NCBI RefSeq assembly: GCF_017114865.1
Contig: NZ_JADEYH010000001.1
Location: forward strand, 62,001 to 126,000
DNA: 64,000 bases
DNA from: Streptomyces verrucosisporus
GTDB taxonomy: Bacteria; Actinomycetota; Actinomycetes; Streptomycetales; Streptomycetaceae
Direction of reading: 5' to 3'
Shown: positions 32,293-39,793 of the stretch, in pieces
How the letters are laid out: each line of letters opens with the position of its first letter
How positions within the stretch are numbered: the stretch's first letter is position 1
Program-made: the position numbers and the translations under genes
The notes under the pieces: generated by a model
Seen by the model: only the letters and a program-made list of their open reading frames with translations
What the model was told of the DNA's origin: nothing
Databases searched by the model: none

Positions 32293-32955
32293 TCAGGACG
32301 TCTGCGCCACCGGCGCCGGTCTGCGCCGCACCAGGAAGGCCGCCAGGGCGCCCGCGCCGAAGAGGGCCAGCACCGAGACCGCGGCCCCCAGCCACGTCGC
32401 CCCGAGCCACTGCCCGCCCACATAGCCGGCGCCGACGCCGTACCCGGCCCAGGCCAGACCCGCCAGGGCCGACCACGGCAGGAACTCCCTGGTTCGCCGC
32501 TGCTCCACGCCGGCGACCAGGCTCATCACCGAGCGCCCGCCCGGAGCGAACCGGGCGAGGACGACCAGAGGACCACCGCCGCGTGCCAGTGCGTGACCCA
32601 ACCGCTCCCGGGCGTCGGCCAGTTGACGTGAGCGGGCGAGGGTCCGGGCGAAGCGGTCGCTGCCGTGCCGGGCCAGCCGGTACACCACCAGATCGCCCAG
32701 GACCGACGCCGCGGCCGCGCACAGCACCAGCGCGCACACGGTCGGAAGCGGGGCGTCCGGGGCGGGCGCGGCGATCGCGGCGGCGCCGGCAGCCGTGCTC
32801 GCGGCCGTCGCGCTCGCGGCGGTGGCCGCCGCGGTGATCACGATGACGCCGCTGGGCAGGAAGGGGAGGAAGACGTCGAGCAGCACCGACAGCGCTATGA
32901 GCACATAGATCCAGGGGGCGTAGATCAACTCCCCCAGCGTTTCCTGCACGTTCAC
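32293..32955 (-). CDS. DedA-family membrane protein
   Basis: A 220-residue integral membrane protein of the DedA (SNARE-associated/TVP38-like) family. The family features are VFLPFLPSGVIVITAAA near residue 30 and the later FAPGGRSVMSLVAGVE, with a helix pair around ALVLCAAAASVLGDLVVYRLARHG. DedA proteins contribute to membrane phospholipid homeostasis and drug resistance. About five hydrophobic segments, one Ala-rich (TAASATAASTAAGAAAIAA) that is unusually low in complexity. Start GTG at 32955. Alone on its strand, divergent from the SOD-like gene. Confidence 0.88.
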   Translation of the reverse strand: MNVQETLGELIYAPWIYVLIALSVLLDVFLPFLPSGVIVITAAATAASATAASTAAGAAAIAAPAPDAPLPTVCALVLCAAAASVLGDLVVYRLARHGSDRFARTLARSRQLADARERLGHALARGGGPLVVLARFAPGGRSVMSLVAGVEQRRTREFLPWSALAGLAWAGYGVGAGYVGGQWLGATWLGAAVSVLALFGAGALAAFLVRRRPAPVAQTS

Positions 32956-33130
32956 TCCCCGGTGCGGCCCCTGCCGCGGGGCGGCCTACCGCCGATCAGC
33001 GTACGCCCGCGTCACCCGTGAGGATCGGCTGGGGTGCCGCGACACGTCATCTCCCCACCGTCCGGCCGGAGTCGGCGGAGCATGGACGGCCGTACGGAAC
33101 GACACGACGAACCGAGCAGGAGGGGCCGAC

Positions 33131-33868
33131 ATGCTCAGGGGCAGGAAACCGGCGGACAGGACGGAGAACGGGGCGGCGAGCGGGACGGCGGGCGGGGCCG
33201 CGCGCAGGACGGCCGTCGCGACGGCCGCGGCGGCGGCGCTGCTGACCGCAGCGGGACCGGCGGGCGGCGCGGGAGCGGCCGAACCGGCCGGGGCGGCGGA
33301 GGTCCTCGGCGCCGTCGAGTCGGTCGCGGACATCGGCATCGGCGGTTTCGGGATCGGGGGCAGGCACCGGGTGGTGTGGGCGGGCGCGGAGTTCGCCCCG
33401 CCGGGGAAGTCCACCGTGCCGGCCGCGGTGACGTACGACCGGGCCCTGGTCCCCGTCGGAGCCGGGGTCTCGGTGGGCCGCTACGACAGCCGCCGGGGGA
33501 TGACGGTCGCGCTGGGCGTACGAGGACTGCCCGAGGGCCGCGACTACGGGGCGCACGTCCACACCGGGCCGTGCGGCGCCCGGCCCGGTGACTCCGGCCC
33601 GCACTACCGCAACGTCCCCGCCCCGCGCGGCTCGTCCGCCGTTCCCCGCCACGCCAACCCCGAGAACGAGGTCTGGCTGGACTTCACGACCGACGAGCAC
33701 GGCGAGGGCAGGGCGCTGTCCAGTCACATGTGGCGCTTCCGCGCCGGAGAGGCGCGGTCCGTGGTGATCCACGAGCACCGCACGCGGCACGACCCCGGGC
33801 ACGCCGGTGACGCGGGCAGGCGGCTGGCCTGTGTCACGGTGTCGCTCGACCCGGAGCCCGGGAAGTAG
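33131..33868 (+). CDS. Secreted Cu/Zn superoxide dismutase-like protein
   Basis: A 245-residue exported protein. A long basic N-region precedes the hydrophobic stretch TAVATAAAAALLTAAGPAGGA, a signal peptide. The domain carries Cu/Zn-SOD features: GAHVHTGPCG (first metal histidines), SGPHYRN, DFTTDEHGEGRALS, HMWRF and VVIHEH. The order and spacing match SodC-like proteins, though the usual zinc-site loop is shortened and some ligands are not obvious, so dismutase activity is not certain. Start ATG at 33131 with an AGGAGGGG site. Flanked by hairpins; divergent from the DedA gene. Confidence 0.82.
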   Translation: MLRGRKPADRTENGAASGTAGGAARRTAVATAAAAALLTAAGPAGGAGAAEPAGAAEVLGAVESVADIGIGGFGIGGRHRVVWAGAEFAPPGKSTVPAAVTYDRALVPVGAGVSVGRYDSRRGMTVALGVRGLPEGRDYGAHVHTGPCGARPGDSGPHYRNVPAPRGSSAVPRHANPENEVWLDFTTDEHGEGRALSSHMWRFRAGEARSVVIHEHRTRHDPGHAGDAGRRLACVTVSLDPEPGK

Positions 33869-33926
33869 GGGCGGTGGGAGGACGTCGGGGCCGTGCGTTC
33901 GGCCGGGCCCTGCCGTCCTCCCGCCG

Positions 33927-33963
33927 CGGGTTCCCGCCGTGAGCGGAGGACGGCGGGAACCCG
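33927..33963. terminator. Bidirectional terminator
   Basis: The arms 33927-33940 and 33950-33963 pair perfectly (14 bp) around a nine-base loop, between the convergent SOD-like and HNH nuclease genes. Confidence 0.85.
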
Positions 33964-33970
33964 TGTACGG

Positions 33971-34642
33971 TCAGCAGCCGCTCAGCACGCTGCCGAGCCG
34001 GCTCTTCTCGGCGGAGTCCACGGACAGGCCGTAGCTGTACTTCACCCAGACCCACATCCGGGCGTAGGTGCAGTGGTAGGAGGAGCGCGGCGGCATCCAC
34101 TCCGCGGGGTCCTTGTCGCCCTTGGACTGGTTGACGTTGTCGGTCACCGCGATGAGCTGCGCGATGGACAGGTTGTTGGCGAACGACTGCCGCTTGGAGG
34201 TGGTCCAGGAGCTCGCGCCCGAGCGCCACGCCTCGGCCAGCGGTACGACGTGGTCGATGTCCACGTCGGAGGCCGCGTACCAGGTGGCGCCGTCGTAGGG
34301 CGAGTACCAGCGGCCGCTGGTGGCCCGGCAGCTGCCGTCCTGCACCACGCCCGTGCCGTCGCGCTCGAGGACGACCTCACGGGTGTTGCAGGTGCCGCTC
34401 TGGGTGATCCAGTGCGGGAACTTGTCGCGGCTGTAGCCGTCCGAGGAGCCCTCGGCGCGGACGGTCAGGGAGGCGAGGTAGGAGCGGGCGGTGGAGGCGC
34501 TCGGCGGGGTGGGGGGCGCGGCCTGGGCGGTGGGGGCGCTCAGGAACAGCAGACCGGCGCAGAGAGCGATGAGCGCGCCGAGGGTGGTGGATCGACGCGC
34601 GTAGAAGCCGCGCCACGAGGCGGGCAGGCGCATGCCGTGCAT
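33971..34642 (-). CDS. Secreted HNH endonuclease-like protein (GmrSD/DUF1524 type)
   Basis: A 223-residue exported protein. The signal peptide is MHGMRLPASWRGFYARRSTTLGALIALCAGLLFLSAPTAQA, cleaved after AQA. The nuclease core is DIDHVVPLAEAWRSGASSW followed by the second catalytic motif VTDNVNQSKGDKDPAEWMPP, the pattern of DUF1524/HNH nucleases, with the catalytic HH pair replaced by DH. Four further Cys residues (TCNTREVV, SCRATS, HCTYAR and the terminal GC) may form disulfides. It would degrade nucleic acid outside the cell. Start ATG at 34642. Single gene. Confidence 0.85.
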   Translation of the reverse strand: MHGMRLPASWRGFYARRSTTLGALIALCAGLLFLSAPTAQAAPPTPPSASTARSYLASLTVRAEGSSDGYSRDKFPHWITQSGTCNTREVVLERDGTGVVQDGSCRATSGRWYSPYDGATWYAASDVDIDHVVPLAEAWRSGASSWTTSKRQSFANNLSIAQLIAVTDNVNQSKGDKDPAEWMPPRSSYHCTYARMWVWVKYSYGLSVDSAEKSRLGSVLSGC

Positions 34643-35011
34643 ACGAACTCCCTGGAAATGGGGGGAAGATGAGCGGAAGGAACGCCGTCAGGGTGGCGCC
34701 GAAAGGTTTCCTCCCGGCGGGCGCCAGATGACAGGATGACGACATGAGCACGTCAGATCAAGACCGCTGTCCGGACTGATCGGCGCGCTCGGGGCACCCC
34801 GCCCGCGCGCGGAGCCGGCGCGGAGCGCCGGAGCCGCCGTGCGGGACTCCCGGACCGGTGGGCCGGGGCGCGGCGTGGCTCCGGTCACACCGGCGGTGCG
34901 CCGCACCGGTCACGGCGGTGCGGCGACGGCCGGGGGAGGCCGTGCGCGGGCGGTCCGGCCCACGGCCGGCGCGGAGGGCACACGGGGCATCGCGTACGCT
35001 GGTCGGTGTCT
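34643..35011. other. Intergenic stretch upstream of the manganese riboswitch
   Basis: This 369-base stretch contains no convincing gene; the short open frames here have neither a start site nor a recognisable product. It should contain the promoter of the HNH nuclease gene at its left end and that of the riboswitch transcript toward 35005. Confidence 0.4.
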
Positions 35012-35125
35012 GAAGGGGAGTAGCTCTTCGCCGGACCGTCGACATACTGGCCGCGCCGTACCCGTACGGCCGTCCCGGCGCCCGGAGCCGGTGCTCGCGC
35101 ACCGTGCCAGCGAGACCTTCGGCCG
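35012..35125 (+). ncRNA. yybP-ykoY manganese riboswitch
   Basis: The leader of the GDT1-type exporter carries the yybP-ykoY signature: GAAGGGGAGTAGCTC at 35012-35026, then ACCGTCGACATAC, a variable stem region, and the 3' AGACCTTCGGCC at 35113-35124. This riboswitch family binds Mn2+ and commonly precedes Mn exporters, matching the gene below. Edges are approximate. Confidence 0.85.
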
Positions 35126-35162
35126 CAGTGTCCACGGCTTCATACAAGCCGCCCACGACGCT

Positions 35163-35207
35163 GCCGTGCCGAAGCGTGCTCGCCCCCCGCGGGCCCCTCG
35201 GCACGGC
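35163..35207 (+). terminator. Expression-platform hairpin of the manganese riboswitch
   Basis: Perfect 10-bp arms (35163-35172 against 35198-35207) between the riboswitch and the GDT1 start. It could be a terminator or sequester the start region, regulated by Mn binding. Confidence 0.65.
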
Positions 35208-35235
35208 GGCCCGACCGACGAGGGGTTCTTCCCAC

Positions 35236-35817
35236 ATGTTCAGCATCACCGCCGCCGCAGTGACCTTCGGCGTCGTCTTCCTCGCCGAACTGCCCGACAA
35301 GACGGCGCTCGCCGGGCTGGTGCTCGGCACCCGCTACCGGGCCTCGTACGTCTTCGCCGGGGTCGCGGCCGCCTTCGTGCTGCACGTGGCGCTGGCCGTC
35401 GCCGCGGGCAGCGTGCTGACCCTGCTGCCGCAGCGGTTGGTGCAGGGGATCACCGGAGCGCTGTTCCTGGCGGGCGCGCTGATGCTGCTGCTGAGGAAGG
35501 ACGACGGGGACGAGGAGGTCCGCAAGCCCTCCGACCAGTCCTTCTGGAAGGTGGCGGGCAGCGGCTTCACGCTGATCCTGGTGGCGGAGTTCGGCGACCT
35601 CACCCAGATCATGACGGCCAACCTCGCCGCCCGCTACGACAGCCCGCTCTCGGTCGCCCTCGGTGCGGTGGTCGCCCTGTGGTCGGTCGCGGCCATCGGC
35701 ATCCTGGGCGGGCGCGCGCTGATGCGCCGTGTGCCCCTGCGGCTGATCTCCAGGGTCGCGGCGGGCGTGATGCTGGTGCTGGCCGCCCTCAGCTTCTACG
35801 AGGCGTTCACCGGCTGA
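35236..35817 (+). CDS. GDT1/TMEM165-type (UPF0016) manganese exporter
   Basis: A 193-residue membrane protein with two copies of the E-x-G-D/P-D-K-T motif of UPF0016 proteins: VFLAELPDKTALAG near residue 19 and LVAEFGDLTQIMTANLA near residue 115. Six transmembrane segments are evident, with a charged cytoplasmic loop (RKDDGDEEVRKPSDQ) between the halves. The family moves Mn2+/Ca2+; bacterial members export Mn. Start ATG at 35236. The Mn-sensing yybP-ykoY element upstream supports the assignment strongly. Confidence 0.92.
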   Translation: MFSITAAAVTFGVVFLAELPDKTALAGLVLGTRYRASYVFAGVAAAFVLHVALAVAAGSVLTLLPQRLVQGITGALFLAGALMLLLRKDDGDEEVRKPSDQSFWKVAGSGFTLILVAEFGDLTQIMTANLAARYDSPLSVALGAVVALWSVAAIGILGGRALMRRVPLRLISRVAAGVMLVLAALSFYEAFTG

Positions 35818-35905
35818 CCGGCTGACCGGCGGCAGGCGGGCCGGCGGACCACCCGGCCCGCCACCGGCGGTGCCCCGGCCGTCCGGCCGGGGCGCCGTGA
35901 GTGAT

Positions 35906-35957
35906 CACGCCCCCCGCCCGGAACCGGCGGGGAGGAAGGTTCCGGTCGGGGGGCGTG
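35906..35957. terminator. Bidirectional terminator between GDT1 and HAD genes
   Basis: The arms 35906-35916 and 35947-35957 pair over 11 bp; the interior GGAACC...GGTTCC adds a second stem. A smaller GC hairpin (35872-35880 with 35885-35893) precedes it. They separate two convergent genes. Confidence 0.8.
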
Positions 35958-35986
35958 CGTTCGGGGGGAGGGGAGGCGGCGCGGGC

Positions 35987-36721
35987 TCAGCGGGGCCCGG
36001 GCGCCAGGCGCAGGCGCAGTCCGCCGCCGGCCAGGGGCTCCACGCGCACCTCCTCCAGCGTCGGCACATGGGCGGTCGGTCCGAAGGCCGCGGCCCGGGG
36101 ACCGACGCCGACCACCCGCATGCCGGCCGCGCGGCCCGCCGCGACACCGGCCCCGGAGTCCTCGAAGACCACGCAGTCCTCCGGCGCGAAGCCCAGTTCG
36201 GCCGCGGCCTTCAGAAAGCCCTCCGGATGCGGCTTGCTGGCGCCGACCGACTCCGCGGTGACCCGCACCGTCGGAATGCGCAGGCCCGCCGCGTTCATCC
36301 GGACGGTGGCCAGGGGGACGCTGGCCGAGGTCACCAGCGCGTGGGGGAGGTCCTCGACCGCCGCGAGGAACGCGGGAGCGCCCGGCACCGGCACCACGCC
36401 CTCGGTGTCGGCGGTCTCCCGCTCCAGCAGGCGCCGGTTCTCGGCGTGGTTGACCTCCATCGGGCGGCCGGGCAGCAGCTCGGCCATCGTGGCGTAGCCC
36501 TGCCGGCCGTGCACCACCTTCATGACCTCGTCCCCGTCCAGACCGTGCCCGGCGGCCCAGTCGCGCCAGACGCGCTCGACGGCGGCGTCGGAGTCGACCA
36601 GGGTGCCGTCCATGTCCAGCAGCAGCGCGCGGGCCTTCATCGGCGCGGTGGGCATGCTCCCGGTGTGCCGTGCGTCCTGGACGTCCTGGGCTTCGGGGGA
36701 GTCCGGGGTGTCCGAGGGCAT
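35987..36721 (-). CDS. HAD-superfamily sugar-phosphate phosphatase
   Basis: A 244-residue HAD hydrolase with motif I LLLDMDGTLVDSD (near residue 34), motif II ALVTSAS, the Lys in GASKPHPEG and motif III EDSGAG, the layout of beta-phosphoglucomutase-like sugar phosphatases such as YfbT. The cap is a four-helix C1 type. Start ATG at 36721 (a TTG-led extension to 36736 is less likely). The first 30 residues are a variable, acidic leader. Cytosolic; no operon partner recognised; likely removes phosphate from a sugar metabolite. Confidence 0.88.
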   Translation of the reverse strand: MPSDTPDSPEAQDVQDARHTGSMPTAPMKARALLLDMDGTLVDSDAAVERVWRDWAAGHGLDGDEVMKVVHGRQGYATMAELLPGRPMEVNHAENRRLLERETADTEGVVPVPGAPAFLAAVEDLPHALVTSASVPLATVRMNAAGLRIPTVRVTAESVGASKPHPEGFLKAAAELGFAPEDCVVFEDSGAGVAAGRAAGMRVVGVGPRAAAFGPTAHVPTLEEVRVEPLAGGGLRLRLAPGPR

Positions 36722-36867
36722 GACGGGTGGCTCCAACGGCTGGAAGACAGGACAAGTGGCCCGCCCGCCGGGTCAGGGGCCCCCGTCGTCAGGAACGGGG
36801 AACGGGCGGAGCCACTTTGTTCCTCCACGATACAAAGCATTCCGCGTTTGCGCCAATCCGCCTGGCG

Positions 36868-37740
36868 TCAGCCCCTCCGAGTGGCCCTCTCCAGGGCGCG
36901 CCGGGTGTGCGGTCCGTAGACGCCCTCGGGGTCGCCCCGCACCCCGTACCAGGTCTGGAACGTGGCCACCCCTTCGGTGACCTCGCCGTCGTACACGCCG
37001 TCCACGCCGTGCCTGCGGGCGTCGTAGGTGCCCACAGCGGCCAGCCGGTACTGCAGCTCGGCGACCTCCGGGCCCGAGTCGCCCTCGCGCAGTGTGCGCG
37101 GCGGTCCGCCGCTGTCGTCACCGTCCCGGCCGCCGTCCCCGTCGCCCCCGCCCGGAGCGGTGGGGGCGGAGGGGGTCGGGGAGGTGCTAGCGGACGCCTC
37201 GGCGGTACGGGAGGGGGTGGGGGAGGGGGACGGCGTACGGCTCCGCGAGGGGCTCGCGGAGGGGGAGGCGGAGGAAGGGGCCGCGGTCGAGGGGGAGGCC
37301 GAGGGGGAAGCGGAGCCGTCGGGGTCGGTGTCGGCCGACTCCCCGCCCTCGCCGCCGGTGGGCACCACCGCGGTCGGGACACCGCCGCGATCGCCGAACC
37401 GGGCCTCGTCGAAGGGGTCGTTCCCCCTGGTGAACAGCCCGGCCACGAGCACGCCGGAACCCACCACGGCCACCGCGGTGCCGCCCACGGCCAGCGCCAT
37501 GCCGCGCCCGATGCGGCGGCGGGGGGCGGCCCGGCCGCCGGTCACCAGCGGCAGGGGCGCGGTGTCACCGTCCGCCCGCCGGGCCGCTTCGGGGAACATC
37601 GCCAGGTCGGCCGGGTCCGGCCCCCGGTCCGGCTGCGTCACCGGCCGCGGCAGCACCTCGACCCCGGCGCACCGGCAGCTCGCCCGGCCGGAGTCGTCCG
37701 CGGGTCTGTGGCATATGGGGCAGATGGGCTTATCCGCCAC
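36868..37740 (-). CDS. Zinc-ribbon membrane protein with peptidoglycan-binding domain
   Basis: A 290-residue protein of distinctive layout. The N-terminus has a zinc ribbon (CPICHRPADDSGRASCRCAG), then a basic cytoplasmic patch and one transmembrane helix MALAVGGTAVAVVGSGVLVAGLF near residue 90, then a long Ser/Thr/Pro-rich linker (PSASPSRSRTPSPSPTPSR type) and a C-terminal peptidoglycan-binding domain (EVAELQYRLAAVGTY, GVDGVYDGEVTEGVATFQ). This suits an anchor linking a cytoplasmic zinc-ribbon end to the cell wall. Start GTG at 37740 with AGGGGAG. Confidence 0.83.
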   Translation of the reverse strand: MADKPICPICHRPADDSGRASCRCAGVEVLPRPVTQPDRGPDPADLAMFPEAARRADGDTAPLPLVTGGRAAPRRRIGRGMALAVGGTAVAVVGSGVLVAGLFTRGNDPFDEARFGDRGGVPTAVVPTGGEGGESADTDPDGSASPSASPSTAAPSSASPSASPSRSRTPSPSPTPSRTAEASASTSPTPSAPTAPGGGDGDGGRDGDDSGGPPRTLREGDSGPEVAELQYRLAAVGTYDARRHGVDGVYDGEVTEGVATFQTWYGVRGDPEGVYGPHTRRALERATRRG

Positions 37741-37861
37741 TGAGGGCTCCCCTCCGTCGGAAAGTGCCACAGAGGTTACTGGACTCCCTCCGCCCCCTTC
37801 GTACCCGCCGGTCACTTCCGTTCGCCCGGGTTTCGCGGACTTCCCCGGCGCGCCGCCGACG

Positions 37862-37897
37862 GTCCCGGTCCCGGGCGGGAGCGCCCGGGACCGGGAC
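37862..37897. terminator. Terminator after the monooxygenase-fold gene
   Basis: Perfect 16-bp arms at 37862-37877 and 37882-37897 around GGAG, directly after the stop of the minus-strand gene at 37904. Confidence 0.9.
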
Positions 37898-37903
37898 CGG
37901 GGC

Positions 37904-38260
37904 TCAGTCCTCCGCGCCGGGCTTCGGAGCCGCCTGCTGGACGACCTCGAAGGTCCAGACGGTGGAGTCGGACGCCGCCGGGGCCCGGCCCGCGCCACCG
38001 CCCGGGCGGCCTCCACCGCTGCCGCCGCTGCCCTGATGCGCCGCCTTCATCGGGCCCGACATCCACGCCTGGAATGCGGCCTCGTCGCGCCAGCGGGTGT
38101 AGACGAGATAGCGGTCGGTCCCCTCCACGGGGCGGAGGAGTTCGAACCACTCGAAACCGTCGGAGGACTCCACCGCCCCGGCCCGGGAGGAGAACCGCCG
38201 CTCGAGCTCCTCCCGCTGTTCGGAGGGGACGGTCAGAACGTTGATCTTCACGATGCTCAT
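37904..38260 (-). CDS. Antibiotic-biosynthesis-monooxygenase-fold protein
   Basis: A 118-residue protein of the ABM ferredoxin-like fold: INVLTVPSEQREELERRFSSRAGAVESSDGFEWFELLRPVEGTDRYLVYTRWRDEAAFQAWM. This family includes heme-degrading IsdG-like proteins and quinone-forming monooxygenases. The C-terminus has a Gly-rich linker and a final VWTFEVVQQ strand. The Phe/Trp residues fit heme- or quinone-binding but no heme-binding histidine was identified. Start ATG at 38260. Single gene. Function unspecified. Confidence 0.82.
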   Translation of the reverse strand: MSIVKINVLTVPSEQREELERRFSSRAGAVESSDGFEWFELLRPVEGTDRYLVYTRWRDEAAFQAWMSGPMKAAHQGSGGSGGGRPGGGAGRAPAASDSTVWTFEVVQQAAPKPGAED

Positions 38261-38450
38261 GCCCCCATCGTGCCTCCCGCCCCGTGCCGCGGGGGCGGCG
38301 GCATGGCGGTCGGCCCGGCTTGTGGCGCTGTGCGGCGAACGTCCCGGGGACGCGGGCGGGGCGCGGGCATACGGCGGCGGCCGGCCCAGGTCGGGGCCGG
38401 CCGCCGGTTCGCGGTCTTCGGTCTGCGGTGCTCGGGTCGCGGTCCTCGGG

Positions 38451-39050
38451 TCAGAGCCGCAGGAGCCGGTCGGCGGCGTCGCGGTACTCCCGCAGCGCCC
38501 TGCGCAGATCCTCCGTGTGCTCCGCGGAGTCCTCGCCGTGCCAGGGCTCGCGCAGCCTGCGGTGTCGTTCGGTGAGCAACTCGGTGATGCGGTGGGAGAT
38601 CTCCTCGAACACGGCGTCCGCCTCCTCGACCGAGCGCCGGGGTCCGTCGACGAAACCCGTCACCGCCTCGTGCAGCCGCCTGCCGAACCGCTCGCGCTCC
38701 CGCGGGGTCAGCAGGCCGGTGCCGGCGTCCCCGTCCTCCGGGCGGTGTCCGTTCGCGTCACCGTGCGCCGCCGAGCCCGCAGCGGTGCCCGCCGTCGTCC
38801 CGGCGGCCGTCCCGATGCTCTCCCCGAGCGGCACTCGCGGGGAGGATGCGGACGGAGCCCGCCCGTCCGCCCGGTCCGCGGACCCGTCCGGCGCCACCGG
38901 CTCGACCGGCTCGACCGGCTGTACCGCCGCCACCGGCTCCGTCCGTCCGGCGCGGTCGGCCGGGGGCTCGTCGTCCGTCCACTCGGGCCGGCCGGCGCGG
39001 TCGGCCAGCGGGGCCCGGCGTTCCGCGGGGATGTGTCCGTTCGTGCTCAT
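38451..39050 (-). CDS. Hypothetical protein with helical C-terminal domain
   Basis: A 199-residue hydrophilic protein. The first 110 residues are disordered and rich in Pro, Ala, Gly and Val-Glu-Pro repeats (VEPVEPVAPDGS). The C-terminal 85 residues are helical: GLLTPRERERFGRRLHEAVTGFVDGPRRSVEEADAVFEEISHRITELL, then HTEDLRRALREYRDAADRLLRL. The downstream domain of the neighbouring gene product has the same pattern (TPQEREEYAAQWAAVQERFVDAPVEAVVSADRLL), so they are paralogous domains. Start ATG 39050 overlaps the neighbouring stop (ATGA). Confidence 0.72.
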   Translation of the reverse strand: MSTNGHIPAERRAPLADRAGRPEWTDDEPPADRAGRTEPVAAVQPVEPVEPVAPDGSADRADGRAPSASSPRVPLGESIGTAAGTTAGTAAGSAAHGDANGHRPEDGDAGTGLLTPRERERFGRRLHEAVTGFVDGPRRSVEEADAVFEEISHRITELLTERHRRLREPWHGEDSAEHTEDLRRALREYRDAADRLLRL

Positions 39051-39757
39051 GCCCTGCCTCCGGAGGTGTCGTGACGGCGCACCGCTCCGGGCAGGTGCAG
39101 CCGCTCGGAGAGGCGGCCGTGGCCCCGGGGCCCGGAACCGCCGGCGTGCGCGTGCTCACGGTCGTGGTCGTGGTCGTGGGCGCGGTCGTGCTCGTGCCGC
39201 CCGTCGCCGCGGGAGTCGTCGGTGGACTGCTCCATCAGGTCCTCGTACAGGGCTCGGGCGTGCACCAGCGCCTCGCGCAGTCGCTCGGTGTCTGCCTGGC
39301 CCTCACGGGCCAGCACGGCCACGGCGTGCACCTCGCGGTAGCCCTGGACGCGCCTGGGGTGGTGCACGGAGAGGGCGGAGACCTGCTCGTCGTACCCGTC
39401 GCCGGGGAAGCCGCGCGCCTCGGCCAGCCGGCTCAGCAGCCGGTCGGCGGAGACGACCGCCTCCACCGGCGCGTCGACGAACCGCTCCTGCACGGCGGCC
39501 CACTGGGCCGCGTACTCCTCGCGCTCCTGCGGGGTCAGCGGCTTCGCCCGCAGCTCGCCGTGGCGCTGGAGCCGTTCACGCAGCTCCCGTTCGGCGGCCT
39601 TGGTGTCACCGTTGTGCTGGGCGACGGTCCGCTCGTACTCCGGACCGAACCGCCGCTTGACGGAGTGCGGCCCGCCGCCGCGCCTGGCGAGGAACAGGGC
39701 GATCGCGAGGACGACGACCGCCGCCACGATCAATGTGATGATCAAACCTGTGGACAT
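39047..39757 (-). CDS. Membrane-anchored protein paralogous to its downstream neighbour
   Basis: A 236-residue protein with one N-terminal transmembrane helix (LIITLIVAAVVVLAIALFLA) followed by a cytoplasmic helical domain: RRFGPEYERTVAQHNGDTKAAERELRERL and LTPQEREEYAAQWAAVQERFVDAPVEAVVSADRLLSRLAE, then HAVAVLAREGQADTERLREALVHARALYEDL. The tail is rich in His and Asp (HEHDRAHDHDHDREHAHAGG), a possible metal-binding region. The same helical domain occurs in the next gene, with which it shares an ATGA overlap. Start ATG at 39757. Family unknown to me; role unknown. Confidence 0.75.
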   Translation of the reverse strand: MSTGLIITLIVAAVVVLAIALFLARRGGGPHSVKRRFGPEYERTVAQHNGDTKAAERELRERLQRHGELRAKPLTPQEREEYAAQWAAVQERFVDAPVEAVVSADRLLSRLAEARGFPGDGYDEQVSALSVHHPRRVQGYREVHAVAVLAREGQADTERLREALVHARALYEDLMEQSTDDSRGDGRHEHDRAHDHDHDREHAHAGGSGPRGHGRLSERLHLPGAVRRHDTSGGRA

Positions 39758-39793
39758 GGCTCGCCTTCCACGAGTGTCCCCTTGCTCGGGCTG

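Noticed and set aside
34688..34906. Short minus-strand frame in the gap before the manganese riboswitch
   Set aside because: No ribosome-binding site, no recognisable sequence, and it overlaps low-complexity GC sequence.
37200..37330. Repetitive DNA in the Ser/Pro linker of the peptidoglycan-binding protein
   Set aside because: It is in frame and codes a low-complexity linker, so it is not treated as a separate repeat element.
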